Positions 1 through 9,450 of a stretch of 47,661 nucleotides of DNA are shown here, piece by piece. Source of the DNA: Arenimonas malthae CC-JY-1 (GTDB lineage: Bacteria > Pseudomonadota > Gammaproteobacteria > Xanthomonadales > Xanthomonadaceae); NCBI RefSeq assembly GCF_000747075.1, contig NZ_AVCH01000053.1, positions 1 through 47,661 on the forward strand. The letters are read 5' to 3'. Both the position numbers and the translations under genes were made by a program. The notes beneath the pieces were generated by a model. It saw nothing but the letters and a program-made list of their open reading frames with translations. It made no database searches and had not been told where the DNA came from. Within the stretch, counting starts at the first letter, position 1. Every line of letters starts with the position of its first letter.

Positions 1-355
1 CGCCGGCGCCGCGCAGCTGGCTGTCGGCGGCTTCGGCGGTGGCGGTGGCTTCGGCGCGCGAACGCGGGTCCAGCGCCGGCGCGGGCAGCGGGTCGAGCAC
101 CACCAGCACCTGGTCCACGGCCACCGCGTCGCCCACTTCCAGCGACTGCCGGCGGGCCTGGGCGGTGATGGGCGCGGTGATCAGGTAGCGGTCGAGCAGG
201 CGGGTGCGGCCCTCGGCTTCCACGCTGTCCACCACGTCGCCGGTGTCGGCCAGCACCGAATCCACCGGCACCGGCGTGGGGCGCAGCGCCAGCCAGGCCA
301 GCGCCAGCACGGCGAGGGCGGAAGCGCTGTAGCGGAGGAGGCGGGCGCGGGTCAT
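1..355 (-). CDS. HlyD-family periplasmic adaptor subunit (partial, N-terminal part)
   Basis: Only the first 118 codons are in the window; the gene runs off the left edge. The product starts with a short basic end and one membrane anchor (residues about 7-24). It continues into a stretch typical of membrane fusion proteins: GRTRLLDRY near residue 49, then a biotinyl-lipoyl-like segment ending in QVLVVLDPLPAP. Such adaptors bridge an inner-membrane ABC exporter to an outer-membrane channel. The ATG lies 3 bp after the stop codon of the FtsX-type permease, in the order ATPase, permease, adaptor on the minus strand, so all three are probably one operon. The substrate cannot be told from the sequence, and no outer-membrane TolC-like gene is visible. 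The class is likely; the exact subfamily is inferred from context. Confidence 0.85.
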   Translation of the reverse strand, partial: MTRARLLRYSASALAVLALAWLALRPTPVPVDSVLADTGDVVDSVEAEGRTRLLDRYLITAPITAQARRQSLEVGDAVAVDQVLVVLDPLPAPALDPRSRAEATATAEAADSQLRGAG

Positions 356-358
356 GGC

Positions 359-2718
359 TCAGTCCTTGGTCTTGAGTACCGCAATCAGGTCCAGCCGGTC
401 CAGTCGCCGGCGCACGAGCAGGGCCGAACCGGCGGTGGCGGCCAGCACCACCAACCCGGCCGTGCCCAGGCCGGCCGGCGACACCGCCAGCGGGATGCGG
501 TAGAGCTCGGATTCGAAGCCCAGCACCAGCAGCGCGCACAGGCCGTAGCCCAGCGCGAAGCCCGGCAGCAGGGCCAGGCCGGCCAGGGTGAACAGCTCGC
601 CCAGCATCAGCCCGCGCACCTCGGCGCGGGTGTAGCCGAGCACGCGCAGGCTGGCCAGTTCGCGGCTGCGTTCCGACAGCGAGATGCGCGCGCTGTTGTA
701 GACCACGCCCACGGCGATGGCCGCGGCCATGGCGGTGGCGACCAGGGTGAAGATGACGATGACCTCGGCCATGGTGCTGCGGAAACCTTCGATCATGGCG
801 GCGCGGTCGCTGGCCGCGGCCACGCCGGGGCGTTCGCGCAGGGCCTTCACCACCGCGGCGCGGGCACCGGGTTCCAGCCGCAGCCAGGCGCCGGACAGGC
901 TGTCCTGCTCGCCGCGCAGGCGCTGCAGCGCGCCCAGCTCGAGGTAGGCGCCGACGCCGAGGTATTCGTGCGACAGCGCGCGCACGGTGAGCGGGACGGT
1001 TTCGCGGCGGCCGTCGAGGAATTCCACCTGCAGTTCGTCGCCGGGCTGCACGCCGAGCATGCCGGCGAGGTAGTCGGTGACCACCAGTCCCTCGGCGGGC
1101 AGCGGCAGCGGCGCCAGGGCCGGGCCGAGCAGGCGCTTGAGGTCGCCCTCGCGTGGCAGGCCCAGCAGGGCCAGGCGGTGGCTGCGGTGGCCGTGGCGCA
1201 GGATCACCGGCGCCTGCCGGAAGGGTTCGACCGCGGCGACGCCCGGGATCGACGCCAGCTCCAGCGCCGCGCGCGCCGGGCGCACTTCGGTGAAGGTCAC
1301 GGCCAGGTCGTCGCGCTGCGCGAAGCCGAGCTGCACTTCGATCATTTCGTTGATGGCGGCGTCCTGGAAGCGCGACATCACCAGGATGCCGCAGGCCAGG
1401 CCGATGCCGAGCACGCTGAGCGAGGTGCGCAGCGGCCTGCGCGCCAGCGTGCGCAGCACCATGCGCGCCGCCGGGTCGAGCCAGCGGTAGAAACCCAGGC
1501 GTTCGAGCAGGCTGCGGCGGAAGGGCGGCGGCGATTCCGGTCGCATGCCTTCGGCCGGCGACAGCGCGAACGCGCGGTACAGGCCGGTGGCCGTGCCCAG
1601 CACCGCCACCGCCAGCGCGAAGGCGGTGGCCAGGCCCAGCACGCCCGGGTCCAGGCTCCAGTCCAGGTAGGGGAAGCGGAAGAAGTCGGCGTACATGTCC
1701 GCCATGCCGCGGCCCAGCCAGGCGCCGGCCAGCACGCCGGGCGGCAGGCCGGCGAACACCATCAGCCCGACCAGGGCGGCGTAGTGCCGCCCCACTTCGA
1801 AGCGGCGGTAGCCGAAGGCCTTGAGCACGGCGATCTGCTCGCGCTGGGTGTTCACCAGCCGGCCGATGACGATGTTGAGCAGGAAGGCGGCCACGCCCAG
1901 GAACACCGAGGAGAACAGCCGCACCATCACCTGCAGCTGGCCCAGTTCCTCGTCGAGGAAACGGTGCGAGGTCTGCAGCTCGCGGCCGTGCGCGCCCAGG
2001 CCGCCGTAGGGCGCCAGCAGCGCGTCCACGCGGGCGATGACGTCGGCTTCGAGCGCGCCGTGTTCGAGTACCAGCACCAGGTCGTTGAAGGCGCCGTCGA
2101 GGTCGAAGGCGGCGGCCAGCGGTTCGCGCTGCATCCAGACCACGCCGTAGCGCAGGTGGTCGGGGAAGGCGTCGCCCGGGCGGATCTGGTAGACGAATTC
2201 GGGCGAGAGGCCGATGCCGGTGATTTCCAGCGTCTGGCGCCGGCCGTTGAGGATTGCGGCGAAGCGGTCGCCCGGGTGCAGGCCGTGCGCCTGGGCGAAG
2301 GCTTCGCCCAGCACCACCTCGTTCGCGCGCAGCGGGTCGGGCAGGCGGCCCTCGCGCAGGAACAGCTGGTTCAGGCCGCCCTGGCGCGCGTCGGGCAACG
2401 ACACCACCAGGCCGTTGACCGCGTCGTCGAAGCCGGCCACCTCCAGGTTCACACCCGCCACCACGCGGCCCTCGGCGCGCTGCACGCCGGGCAGGCGGCG
2501 CAGGTCTTCAAGCAGCGGCCAGGGCGCGCGCACCACCCGCGCGAACACTTCGGCGAAGCGGTATTCGCCGTAGAACTGCGCGCGGGTGTCGTGCAGCGCC
2601 CGGTAGGCCGTGAGCGACATCACCAGGGTGGCGATGCCGGCCACCAGCACCAGGGCGATGGCGGCGGTCTGCCCGCGCAGCTGGCGCAGGTCGCGCAGCA
2701 GCTTGCGGTCGAGCGCCT

Positions 2719-2722
<4 letters not shown>
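359..2722 (-). CDS. ABC exporter permease, FtsX/MacB-like with two FtsX domains
   Basis: A 787-residue inner-membrane protein. One N-terminal transmembrane helix (about residues 19-40) is followed by a large extracytoplasmic domain. Then come a first FtsX-type helix group with the loop [17 protein letters not shown] and a second group near the C-terminus with [17 protein letters not shown]. This duplicated FtsX layout is that of DevC-type and related permeases. I chose the GTG at 2722 because it overlaps the ATPase stop codon (GTGA), which suggests translational coupling, and because the first membrane helix follows directly. The frame stays open further upstream, but that extension is arginine-rich, lies inside the ATPase gene and resembles no protein. 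The substrate is unknown; lipid, peptide or drug export is possible. Confidence 0.9.
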
Positions 2723-3441
<719 letters not shown>

Positions 3442-3460
3442 GGCCTGCCCTGGGCTGCGC

Positions 3461-4318
3461 TCAGAGGGCGCCGGCCGCGAAGGTGTCGCAGCGGCGCACG
3501 TCGCCGCTTTCGAAGCCGGCGCGGAACCAGCGCACGCGCTGCTCGGCGCTGCCGTGGGTGAACGAGTCCGGCACTACCTGGCCCTGGCCCTGGCGCTGCA
3601 GGGTGTCGTCGCCGATGGCGGTGGCGGTGGCCAGGGCTTCCTCGAGGTCGCCGGGTTCGAGCCAGGCGTGGCGCTTCTGCGCGTGGTGGGCCCACAGGCC
3701 GGCGTAACAGTCGGCCTGCAGCTCCTGGCGCACCAGCGGGCCGTCGGCGCCTTCGACGTTGCCGCCGCGGCGGCGGATCTCGTTCACCTGGGCCGAGACG
3801 CCGGTGAGCGTCTGCACGTGGTGGCCCACCTCGTGCGCAATCACGTAGGCCTCGGCGAAATCACCGCCGCCGCCGAGGCGCGCTTCCATCTGGTCGAAGA
3901 AACTCAGGTCGATGTAGACCTGCTGGTCGCCCGGGCAGTAGAACGGACCCACCGCGGCGGTGGCGCCGCCGCAGGCCGACTGCACCTGGCCGCTGAAGAG
4001 CACCAGCCGGGCCGGCGTGTACCGGCTGCCGCTGGCTTCGAAGACCGCGCCCCAGACGTCCTCGGTTTCGCCCAGGATGCTGGCGATGAACTGCGAGGCT
4101 TCGTCGTCGACGGGCGCGGAGGGTGCCTGGCTTCCCGCGGGCGCCTGCTGCTGCACCTGCGCAACCAGTCCGAGCATTTCCATCGGGCTCTTGCCCAGCA
4201 GCAGGCCGATGACCACGACCGCGGCGATGCCGCCCAGGCCGAGCTTCATGCCACCGCCCCCGGGCATGCCCCGGCGGTCCTCGACGTTGCTGCTGCGACG
4301 GGCGCTGCGCCATTTCAT
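3461..4318 (-). CDS. ypfJ: YpfJ-family neutral zinc metallopeptidase
   Basis: A 285-residue membrane-anchored protein of the YpfJ (putative neutral zinc metallopeptidase) family. The N-terminus is basic and contains the family signature [12 protein letters not shown] (residues 12-23). A single transmembrane helix follows at about 27-43 and then a periplasmic domain. The zinc motif HEVGHHVQ is at residues 162-169 (ligands H162 and H166, catalytic E163). Cysteines at 116 and 128 (ACGGAT, YCPGDQ) are also family features. The length matches the family. It lies 37 bp downstream of the lytic transglycosylase gene and 19 bp upstream of the ABC ATPase on the same strand. The family is well defined in sequence, but its substrate is not established. 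Confidence 0.93.
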   Translation of the reverse strand: MKWRSARRSSNVEDRRGMPGGGGMKLGLGGIAAVVVIGLLLGKSPMEMLGLVAQVQQQAPAGSQAPSAPVDDEASQFIASILGETEDVWGAVFEASGSRYTPARLVLFSGQVQSACGGATAAVGPFYCPGDQQVYIDLSFFDQMEARLGGGGDFAEAYVIAHEVGHHVQTLTGVSAQVNEIRRRGGNVEGADGPLVRQELQADCYAGLWAHHAQKRHAWLEPGDLEEALATATAIGDDTLQRQGQGQVVPDSFTHGSAEQRVRWFRAGFESGDVRRCDTFAAGAL

Positions 4319-4355
4319 CGGTCGACCTCCGTGGGGGGACGGAACCGATTGTTGC

Positions 4356-5567
4356 CTATTCCGCCGGGGGCTGCGAGGGGGCGGCCGGCGGCGTACGCAG
4401 CGCGGCGAGGATGCGCTGGCTGGCGCGGCCGTCCACCGGCAGCCCGAGGCGCGCCTGCTCGGCGGCGATGGCTTCGCGCGAGCGGGCGCCGATCATGCCG
4501 TCGACCTCGCCGATGGCGTGGCCGCGGCCCAGCAGCAGGCCCTGCAGTTCGCGGCGCTGCGCGCGCGACAGGCCCGGGTCGTCGGTGGGCCAGGCCCGGT
4601 GCAGCGGGCCACCGCCGCGGAGCCGGTCGGACAGGTGGGCGATGGCGATGGCGTAACTTTCGGCCGCGTTGTACGAGTAGATCGCGTCGTAGTTCCGGAA
4701 CACCAGGAAGGCCGGGCCGTCCTTGCCGGCCGGCAGCAGCAGCGCGGCCGGCGTGTCGCTGGCCGGCAGCGGCTTTCCGTCGGCGCGGGTGATGCCGCGC
4801 GACAGCCACTGCGACAGCGGCCGGCGGGCATTGCGCCCGTTCACCGAGGCGTCGAAACCCGGCGGCAGCGTCACTTCGTAACCCCAGGGCTGGCCCGTGC
4901 GCCAGCCCGACTTGCGCAGGTAGTTCGCGGTCGACGCGAGCGCATCGGGAATGCTGCCGACCAGGTCGCGGCGGCCGTCGCCGTCGCCATCCACGGCGAT
5001 GCGCGCGTAGGTCGAAGGCATGAACTGCGTGTGGCCGAAGGCACCGGCCCAGGAGCCCACCAGGCCGGCGGCGTCGAGGTCGCCGGACTGGATGAGCCTG
5101 AGCGTGGCGAACAGTTCGCCCCTGAAGAAGGGCTGGCGCCGGCCCTCGCAGGAGAGCGTGGCCAGCGAGCGCAGCAGCGCCTTGCTGCCGAAGGTGCGGC
5201 CGTAGTCGCTTTCCACGCCCCAGACCGCGACCACGGTGGCGGCGTCCACGCCGTGTTCGCGTTCGATGCGGGCGAGCAGAGCGGCGTGTTCGAGCAGGCG
5301 CGCCTGGCCGTCGGCGATGCGTTCGTCGTCCACCAGGCCGGCAAGGTAGTCCCAGATCGGCGTGCGGAACTCGGGCTGGTAGTCCAGCGCCTCGAGCACG
5401 CTGGCGTCGCGTTCCAGGCCGTCGAGGTGGCGCCAGCTGGCGTCGCCGATGCCGGCCGCGCGGGCCTGCGGGCGCAGGCGTTCGAGGCAGGGCGCCAGGT
5501 CGCCGGCGGCGGCGGGCAGGGCGGCGAGGCAGAGCAGGGCGGGCAGGGCGACGCGGAAGGTCTTCAT
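4356..5567 (-). CDS. Lytic murein transglycosylase (MltB-like) with peptidoglycan-binding domain
   Basis: A 403-residue periplasmic enzyme predicted to cleave the glycan strand of peptidoglycan, forming 1,6-anhydromuramyl ends. A cleavable signal peptide (about residues 1-21, ending AAAG) is followed by the MltB/SLT_2-type catalytic domain. The catalytic glutamate is E119 in VWGVESDYGR, and SWAGAFGHTQFMPSTY and the calcium-like loop DGDGDGRRD follow. The last about 60 residues (GEVDGMIGARSREAI) form a peptidoglycan-binding type 1 domain. I chose the ATG at 5567 because it starts the signal peptide; an in-frame GTG three codons upstream is possible. There is no lipobox, so unlike E. coli MltB the enzyme should be soluble in the periplasm. 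It is probably the first gene of the minus-strand cluster. Confidence 0.92.
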   Translation of the reverse strand: MKTFRVALPALLCLAALPAAAGDLAPCLERLRPQARAAGIGDASWRHLDGLERDASVLEALDYQPEFRTPIWDYLAGLVDDERIADGQARLLEHAALLARIEREHGVDAATVVAVWGVESDYGRTFGSKALLRSLATLSCEGRRQPFFRGELFATLRLIQSGDLDAAGLVGSWAGAFGHTQFMPSTYARIAVDGDGDGRRDLVGSIPDALASTANYLRKSGWRTGQPWGYEVTLPPGFDASVNGRNARRPLSQWLSRGITRADGKPLPASDTPAALLLPAGKDGPAFLVFRNYDAIYSYNAAESYAIAIAHLSDRLRGGGPLHRAWPTDDPGLSRAQRRELQGLLLGRGHAIGEVDGMIGARSREAIAAEQARLGLPVDGRASQRILAALRTPPAAPSQPPAE

Positions 5568-5651
5568 GCGCGCCACTTTGCCACCGCCCGGCGAAATCGT
5601 CGCGGAACGGCGGCGGCGTTATGCTGCGGGCCAACCCGCGCGGAGCGTCCG

Positions 5652-6323
5652 ATGATCAAGGTCCACCACCTCAACAACTCCCGTTCGCAGCGCGTGCTGT
5701 GGCTGCTCGAGGAGCTGGGCCTGCCCTTCGAGGTGGTGCGCTACGAGCGCGACCCGAACACCCTGCTGGCGCCGGCCGCGCTGCGCGCCGTGCACCCGCT
5801 GGGCAAGTCGCCGGTGCTCGAGGACGGCGCGCTGGTGCTGGCCGAGTCCGGTGCGATCATCGAATACCTGGCGGAAACCTACGGCGCCGATCGCCTGCTG
5901 CCGCCCCCGGGCACGCCGGAATGGCGGCGGCTGCGCTACTGGATGCACTATGCGGAAGGTTCGGCCATGCCGCCGCTGCTGATGAGCCTGGTGTTTTCCA
6001 AGGTGCGCTCGGCGCCGGCGCCGTTTTTCGTCAGGCCCGTCGCCCGCGCCATCGCCGACAAGGTGATGGCCGAATTCATCGGCCCTCAGCTGCGCCTGCA
6101 CGTGGACTACATGGAGGGCGAACTGGCGCGCTCCGCCTGGTTCGCCGGCGATCGCTTCAGCGCCGCCGACATCCAGATGAGCTTCCCGATCGAGGCCGCC
6201 CAGGCCCGCGGCGCGGTCACCGGTGCACACCCGCGCCTGCAGGCCTTCCTGGCGGCCATCCACGGCCGCCTCGCCTACCAGCGCGCGTTGGAAAAGGGCG
6301 GGCCCTACGAGCTGATGCGCTGA
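5652..6323 (+). CDS. Glutathione S-transferase family protein
   Basis: A 223-residue protein with an N-terminal thioredoxin-like domain and an all-helical C-terminal domain. The N-terminal MIKVHHLNNSRSQRVLWLLEE has the Ser/Arg cluster that begins the first helix. The cis-proline/glutathione-site motif is GKSPVLEDG, followed by LAESGAIIEYLAETYG. The C-terminal domain contains FSAADIQMSF, the usual N-capping/hydrophobic staple motif. It probably conjugates or reduces electrophilic compounds with glutathione in the cytoplasm. It diverges from the transglycosylase gene across an 84-bp gap. A TATGCT -10-like element lies at 5620-5625. The specific substrate is unknown. Confidence 0.92.
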   Translation: MIKVHHLNNSRSQRVLWLLEELGLPFEVVRYERDPNTLLAPAALRAVHPLGKSPVLEDGALVLAESGAIIEYLAETYGADRLLPPPGTPEWRRLRYWMHYAEGSAMPPLLMSLVFSKVRSAPAPFFVRPVARAIADKVMAEFIGPQLRLHVDYMEGELARSAWFAGDRFSAADIQMSFPIEAAQARGAVTGAHPRLQAFLAAIHGRLAYQRALEKGGPYELMR

Positions 6324-6351
6324 ACCCGGCCCCCGACCTGGAGACCCCGCC

Positions 6352-6756
6352 ATGACCCCACGCCCGCTGTTCCTGCTGCTTGCCCTGACCACCGCGGCCA
6401 CCGCCGGGGACGAACCCGCGCCGGAACCTGGCGCCGCCGACCGTGCCTTCGCCGCGGCCCTCGAAGCCTGCCGCGCCGCCAGCCACCAGTCGCCGCACCC
6501 GTTCATGAAGGGCTTCACCATCGACCACGTGGTGGCCGGCGAGCAGGACGGCGCCTGCGCCTATTCGCAGACCATGCCCGGCGAAATGCGCATGGAGTGC
6601 AAGCTGTCGAAGGACGGCCGCGCCGGCCTGGCCGCCGAATTCCTGGCGCTGGCCGAGGGCCGCATGACCGGTTCGACGTCGGCCCAGCCGGCCTGGACGA
6701 GCGAGTGCGAGATCCTCACCAAGGACGGCAAGCGCCTGCCCATGGGCCAGGGCTGA
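6352..6756 (+). CDS. Small secreted protein of unknown function
   Basis: A 134-residue protein that I do not recognise. It starts with a clear signal peptide (about residues 1-19, LLLALTTAATAG). The mature part has three cysteines (in EACRAAS, GACAYSQ, MECKLSK) and a fourth in SECEIL, so two disulfides are likely in the periplasm. The mature end contains no repeats or membrane segment. A GGAG ribosome-binding site lies 9 nt before the ATG. It is 28 bp downstream of the glutathione S-transferase gene on the same strand, so it may share its transcript. Codon use resembles its neighbours. The coding call is secure; the function is not known. Confidence 0.8.
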   Translation: MTPRPLFLLLALTTAATAGDEPAPEPGAADRAFAAALEACRAASHQSPHPFMKGFTIDHVVAGEQDGACAYSQTMPGEMRMECKLSKDGRAGLAAEFLALAEGRMTGSTSAQPAWTSECEILTKDGKRLPMGQG

Positions 6757-6803
6757 GCGACACACCCGAGCCGGGGCTCCACCCGGCCGTGCGAGAATGC
6801 GGC

Positions 6804-8174
6804 ATGACCGACTTCTCGCAACTTCCGCTCGCGCCGGCGCTGCTGCAGGCCTTGGGCGTGCTCGAATACCACGCCATGACCCCGGTGCAGGCCGCCAGCC
6901 TGCCGCCCATGCTGGCCGGCCGCGACGTGACCGCCCAGGCCCGCACCGGCAGCGGCAAGACCGCGGCCTTCGGCCTGGCCCTGCTGGCGAAGGTGGATCC
7001 CACGCGGGTCGCGGTGCAGTCGCTGGTGCTGTGCCCCACGCGCGAACTGGCCGACCAGGTGGGCAAGGAAATCCGCCGGCTGGCGCGTTTCCTGCCCAAC
7101 CTCAAGCTCTCGGTGTTCTGCGGCGGCGTGCCGCTGCGCCCGCACCTGGCCTCGCTCACGCACCCGCCGCACGTGGTGGTGGGCACGCCGGGCCGCATCC
7201 AGGAACTGATGGACGAAGGCGCGCTCAAGCTCGACGACGTGCGCGTGGCGGTGCTCGACGAAGCCGACCGCATGCTCGACATGGGCTTCGCCGACGCCAT
7301 CGCCGGCATCCTCGGCCAGGCGCCGAAGGACCGGCAGACCCTGCTGTTCTCGGCCACCTTCCCCGAGGGCATCCGCGCCCTGGGCGCGCGTTTCCAGCGC
7401 GACCCCGAGGAGGTGACCATCGGCGGCGACGCCTCCGAGGCCATCGAGCAGCGTTTCTACGAAGTGGAGCCGCCGCGCAAGGTGGACGCGATCGCGCTGC
7501 TGCTGGGCGATCTGCAGCCGGAATCGGCGCTGGTGTTCTGCAACACCCGCCGCGACGTGCAGCAGGTCTGCGACGAACTGCAGCAGCGCGGTTTCGCCGC
7601 GCTGGCCCTGCACGGCGACCTCGACCAGCGCGAACGCGACGAAGTGCTGGTGCAGTTCGCCAACCGCAGTTGCACCGTGCTGGTGGCCACCGACGTCGCC
7701 GCGCGCGGCCTGGACATCGCCGGCCTGCCGGTGGTGATCAGCCACGGCCTGGCCAGCGACACCGACATCCACACCCACCGCATCGGCCGCACCGGCCGGG
7801 CGGGGCAGGACGGCCTGGCCCTGGCGCTGGTGTCGGGCGAGGACCGCCGGCGCGTGATCGGCATCGAGGAGCAGCTGGGCAAGGCCGTGCGCTGGGAGCG
7901 CATCGACCTCTCGCGCAAGGCCGCGCGGCCGGCGGCGGCGCCGATGGTGACGGTGGTGATCGACGCCGGGCGCCAGGACAAGCTGCGCCCCGGCGACGTG
8001 GTTGGCGCGCTGACCGGCGAAGGCGGCCTGGCCGCGACGGCGATCGGCAAGATCGCCGCGTTCGCGACCCGGACTTACGTGGCCATCGAACGCAGCCAGG
8101 CCCAGAAGGCCATGGACAGGCTGCGCACGGGCAAGGTCAAGGGCCGCAGCTTCAGGATCCGGAAGCTGGGCTGA
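6804..8174 (+). CDS. dbpA: ATP-dependent RNA helicase DbpA
   Basis: A 456-residue DEAD-box helicase that acts in large ribosomal subunit assembly, where DbpA family members recognise hairpin 92 of 23S rRNA. Visible motifs in order are: Q-motif region MTPVQAASLP (25-34), Walker A ARTGSGKT (46-53), PTRELADQ, GTPGRI, Walker B VLDEADRMLD (150-159), FSATFP, ATDVAARGLDI and HRIGRTGRAG. The C-terminal about 75 residues (MVTVVIDAGRQDKLRPGD to FRIRKLG) form the DbpA RNA-binding domain, which separates it from RhlE or SrmB. A GAGAAT -10-like hexamer at 6793-6798 stands only 5 nt before the ATG, so the message may be leaderless. Length and domain order are normal for DbpA. Confidence 0.96.
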   Translation: MTDFSQLPLAPALLQALGVLEYHAMTPVQAASLPPMLAGRDVTAQARTGSGKTAAFGLALLAKVDPTRVAVQSLVLCPTRELADQVGKEIRRLARFLPNLKLSVFCGGVPLRPHLASLTHPPHVVVGTPGRIQELMDEGALKLDDVRVAVLDEADRMLDMGFADAIAGILGQAPKDRQTLLFSATFPEGIRALGARFQRDPEEVTIGGDASEAIEQRFYEVEPPRKVDAIALLLGDLQPESALVFCNTRRDVQQVCDELQQRGFAALALHGDLDQRERDEVLVQFANRSCTVLVATDVAARGLDIAGLPVVISHGLASDTDIHTHRIGRTGRAGQDGLALALVSGEDRRRVIGIEEQLGKAVRWERIDLSRKAARPAAAPMVTVVIDAGRQDKLRPGDVVGALTGEGGLAATAIGKIAAFATRTYVAIERSQAQKAMDRLRTGKVKGRSFRIRKLG

Positions 8175-8240
8175 CGGCGGTGACGCGGGCAGGCGCGGGC
8201 GCGCCGCGCCCAGCGCGTGGTGGCGAACGCCGGCATGGCT

Positions 8241-8423
8241 TCAGCGACGCGGCAGGGCGCCGGCGGCGCGCGGTTCGCGCTGGGCCCGGCGGCGGTTGAT
8301 CTCGGCGTCCAGGCGGCGGTACTCGGGCGTGCCGATGTCACCGGCCATCACCAGCTCCCAGAGCTGGATGGCGAGTTCGTCGTCGAGGACCTGCTTGGCG
8401 GGGAAGGGGATGACAATGCCCAT
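8241..8423 (-). CDS. Small conserved-looking protein of unknown function (60 aa)
   Basis: A 60-residue reading frame on the minus strand between dbpA and rluF, both on the plus strand. It begins MGIVIPFPAK, continues with an acidic amphipathic helix (DDELAIQLWELVMAG) and ends in an arginine-rich tail (INRRRAQREPR). A GGAG sequence about 9 nt upstream of the ATG on the minus strand serves as ribosome-binding site, and the protein has a natural helical composition, unlike a random frame. I do not recognise a domain; a cytosolic RNA- or protein-binding role is only a guess from the charge. Reality as a gene is supported by the binding site and composition, not proven. Confidence 0.65.
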   Translation of the reverse strand: MGIVIPFPAKQVLDDELAIQLWELVMAGDIGTPEYRRLDAEINRRRAQREPRAAGALPRR

Positions 8424-8686
8424 GGCTCGGCTCCGGGTGGTCGGGGGTTGGCTTGCAGGCAACGCGCTGCATATTCCGTGCCAGCCCGGGGGGAATCCCG
8501 GCCACATCCCACTCCAACGCCGTGAAACCGGCGGACAGGTCACGGAACCCGGCCGGTCGCCCCAAGATGTTCGGTGCCGGCGCGGGCCCGGCCACAAGTC
8601 GCCCCCGGCGCGCCGGCGTGACTTGCCCCCGGCGCCATGCCAGCATGCGCGCCACTTCTGACGCGGTGCGGCACCCCGGCGAACCC

Positions 8687-9400
8687 ATGCGAGTCAACAA
8701 ACACATCTCCGACACCGGTTACTGCTCCCGCCGCGAGGCCGACCGCCTGGTGGCCGAGGGCCGGGTGACGGTGAACGGGCAGCGGGCCGGCATCGGCACC
8801 CAGGTGGCCGAGGGCGACGTGGTGGAGGTGGACGGCCAGGCGCTGAAGAAGCGCGAGGCCAAGGCCGGCGGCCGCCGCCACGTCTACATCGCCCTGAACA
8901 AGCCCGTGGGCATCACCTGCACCACCGACCAGGCCGTGAAGGGCAACATCGTCGACTTCGTCGGCCACGAGCAGCGCATCTTCCCGATCGGCCGGCTGGA
9001 CAAGGATTCCGAGGGCCTGATCCTGCTCACCAGCAACGGCGACATCGTCAACCGCATCCTGCGCGCCGAGGAAAAGAAGGAAAAGGAATACCTGGTCGGC
9101 GTGAACCAGCCGGTGACCGACGACTTCCTGCGCGGCATGGCCAAGGGCGTGCGCATCCACGGCCAGCTCACGCTGCCCTGCAAAACCCGCAAGATCGCCC
9201 GCTTCGGTTTCGGCATCGTGCTCACCCAGGGCCTGAACCGGCAGATCCGCCTGATGGCCGCCGCCTTCGGCTACCGCGTCACCCAGTTGCGCCGCATCCG
9301 CATCGCCAACGTGCGCCTGGGCGAACTCAAGCCCGGCCGCTGGCGCAACCTCACCGAAGCCGAGCTGCGCGGCCTGCTGCCGGAGAACACCGACTGGTAG
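8687..9400 (+). CDS. rluF: 23S rRNA pseudouridine(2604) synthase RluF
   Basis: A 237-residue RsuA/RluF-family pseudouridine synthase. An S4 RNA-binding domain spans residues 1-55 (VNKHISDTGYCSRREADRLV). The catalytic domain follows, with NKPVGITCTTD (71-81) and the motif IGRLDKDSEGLILLT, in which D105 is the catalytic aspartate. NRQIRLMAAAFGYRV is the family motif II/III region. The RLDKDSEG form and the short, tail-free C-terminus fit RluF, which modifies U2604 of 23S rRNA. I chose the ATG at 8687 because the S4 domain starts there; the frame is open further upstream but without family resemblance. With dbpA about 500 bp upstream, two ribosome-maturation genes sit close together. Confidence 0.93.
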   Translation: MRVNKHISDTGYCSRREADRLVAEGRVTVNGQRAGIGTQVAEGDVVEVDGQALKKREAKAGGRRHVYIALNKPVGITCTTDQAVKGNIVDFVGHEQRIFPIGRLDKDSEGLILLTSNGDIVNRILRAEEKKEKEYLVGVNQPVTDDFLRGMAKGVRIHGQLTLPCKTRKIARFGFGIVLTQGLNRQIRLMAAAFGYRVTQLRRIRIANVRLGELKPGRWRNLTEAELRGLLPENTDW

Positions 9401-9450
9401 GCGGGGGTCTGCTAACCTTCGGCCCCTGTTTTCAGTCCCGGAGTTATTGG

